Shown piece after piece: positions 63,030-64,000 of a stretch of 64,000 nt of DNA (positions are counted from its first letter, which is position 1; each line of letters opens with the position of its first letter). Source of the DNA: Paenibacillus pabuli (GTDB lineage: Bacteria; Bacillota; Bacilli; Paenibacillales; Paenibacillaceae); contig NZ_JBDOIO010000004.1 in NCBI RefSeq assembly GCF_039831995.1, positions 1,240,001 to 1,304,000 of the forward strand. The letters are read 5' to 3'. The notes beneath the pieces were generated by a model. It was given only the letters and a program-made list of their open reading frames with translations. It had not been told where the DNA came from and made no database searches. Position numbers and translations under genes: made by a program.

Positions 63030-64000
63030 TCACCCTTTCACAGGATCGAGTGTTGCAACAGGTACTTCCGATGTAGCGGATACGTTGGCCAGCTTGGCAT
63101 CCAGTTCACGCATGCGGTTAAACGAAGCGATGGACACTTCGACCTGCTCGTTAGTTGGCTCTTTGGTAGTGAGCAGTTGCAGCCAAAGTCCAGGATATCC
63201 GAGATAACGCAGTACGGGAATGTCACGCACCGAGTTGGTGATCTTCAATAGCTCGAAGGAAATCCCGAGAACAACTGGCAGCAACAGCAAGCGCTGTCCC
63301 ATCCGTTCCCAAAGGTTGTCGTAGGTGAAAAGGGAGTACAGGAATACACCGATGATGACCGTCAGCATGATAAAGCTGCTTCCGCAGCGGTAATGCAATC
63401 GACTGTATTTCTGAACATTCTCAGGTGTGAGCTCTTCACCGGCTTCATGAGCACTAATTACTTTATGTTCCGCCCCGTGGTATTGGAATAATCGTTTGAT
63501 CATTGGGGTCTGTGAGATCAGCCACAGGTAGGCAAGAAGCAGAATCAGCTTGATGCCGCCTTCCAGTAAATTATGCAAAAACTGATTGTCGAATGCATTT
63601 TTAAACAAAAAATTCTCAATGACGACAGGAAGCAGCGTGAGCACAATTTTACCAAAAAGGAAGGAAAGAATGGCTACCGCAGTGACACCAATAATCATGC
63701 TAAGGCTCCAGCCGGAACCTTCTTTTTCTTTTTGTTTTGCTTTCTCTTCAGGTTCGAGTTCATCATCAGCATAAGCGTCAGCAGAATAATTGAGATGTTT
63801 GCTTCCTTTGACACTTGAATCTATAATGCTGACAATCCCGCGCAGTAACGGAATCCGCCGCAATTTCATGACCCAGGTCTTGTCTTGCTTGGGAACTTCC
63901 AGATACGTAATTTCGCCGTCTTTTCTTCGAACAGCCGTAACGTTGACGTGTTTACCGCCAAACATTACGCCTTCAATGACAGCTTGCCCCCCGTAGCTGA
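63030..64000 (-). CDS. yqhQ: YqhQ (DUF1385) membrane protein, N-terminus cut by window edge
   Basis: At least 322 residues of a DUF1385 protein; the frame stays open to the right edge and reads YGGQAVIEGVMFGGKHVNVTAVRR, the conserved family start, so only a few residues are missing. Membrane segments lie around 95-120, 140-165 and two more after ~200. The signature RLFQYHGAEHKVISAHE and LHYRCGSSFIMLT are present. The family is widespread in sporeforming Firmicutes without a settled function. It is cotranscribed with the yqhP-like gene. Confidence 0.9.
   Translation of the reverse strand, partial: SYGGQAVIEGVMFGGKHVNVTAVRRKDGEITYLEVPKQDKTWVMKLRRIPLLRGIVSIIDSSVKGSKHLNYSADAYADDELEPEEKAKQKEKEGSGWSLSMIIGVTAVAILSFLFGKIVLTLLPVVIENFLFKNAFDNQFLHNLLEGGIKLILLLAYLWLISQTPMIKRLFQYHGAEHKVISAHEAGEELTPENVQKYSRLHYRCGSSFIMLTVIIGVFLYSLFTYDNLWERMGQRLLLLPVVLGISFELLKITNSVRDIPVLRYLGYPGLWLQLLTTKEPTNEQVEVSIASFNRMRELDAKLANVSATSEVPVATLDPVKG

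Overview
The window looks like a chromosomal segment of a spore-forming Gram-positive bacterium, most likely a Paenibacillus. Nearly every recognisable protein resembles a Bacillus-type family: MntR, Zur, Fnr with a C-terminal cysteine cluster, Amj, YdaT, YqhO/P/Q, SplB and a SleB-like hydrolase. The many solute-binding-protein/permease sets without an ATPase, the YesM/YesN-type two-component pair, the PL9 pectate lyase and the two proteins with copper-amine-oxidase-N domains are typical of Paenibacillus. Regulation is also Firmicute-like: a Met T-box before metG, TGTGA-N6-TCACA Fnr boxes, a cre box and U-tailed intrinsic terminators. I see no rRNA, tRNA, CRISPR array, insertion sequence or prophage.

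Layout. 1-4.8 kb: end of ssuD, a sugar-type ABC importer (binding protein plus two permeases) and an MFS transporter. 5-9.6 kb: SleB-like hydrolase, then a visibly AT-richer patch with a one-domain DUF1259 protein, a DUF2935 protein, a disrupted small ORF, yaaA and a frameshifted WXG100-like remnant. 9.7-17.2 kb: secreted PL9 pectate lyase with a cre site, catalase, DinG-like helicase, cysteine synthase and a YhjD-like protein. 17.5-20.4 kb: a two-gene cassette of a TIR-like protein and a small basic protein, then a YitT-family gene behind a long structured leader carrying two short ORFs. 20.4-26 kb: ydaT, amj, an Xre regulator/membrane pair, msrAB, a TVP38-type membrane protein, an oxidoreductase and a small hypothetical.

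26-30 kb: an AraC regulator divergent from a Gfo/Idh dehydrogenase - sugar isomerase - ThuA cluster, probably for catabolism of an unusual sugar or polyol. 30-32.6 kb: an HxlR regulator, an orphan 242-residue protein and a lipoprotein with two DUF4430-like repeats. 32.6-40 kb: anaerobic fermentation genes fnr, adhE, pflB and pflA. Fnr boxes lie upstream of both adhE and pflB at the spacing expected for activation. 40.2-48.1 kb: one operon with an importer, a YesM/YesN two-component system and an intracellular NagZ-type GH3 enzyme, which suggests uptake and cleavage of N-acetylglucosamine-containing oligomers. 48.3-50.6 kb: a large exported protein behind a translationally coupled mini-ORF.

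50.9-57.9 kb: zur, yidD, T-box-controlled metG, a zinc importer (znuA-znuC-znuB) with a Zur-like box and ccdA. 58-64 kb: splB, mntR, a secreted GHL10-type glycosidase with paired CuAO_N1 repeats, the patatin yqhO, and convergent yqhQ-yqhP, with yqhQ running off the right edge.

The strongest candidates for something new are the TIR-like cassette (17.6-18.9 kb), which has no cyclic-nucleotide synthase beside it, and the nested-stem leader with paired short ORFs before the YitT-family gene (19.2-19.6 kb).
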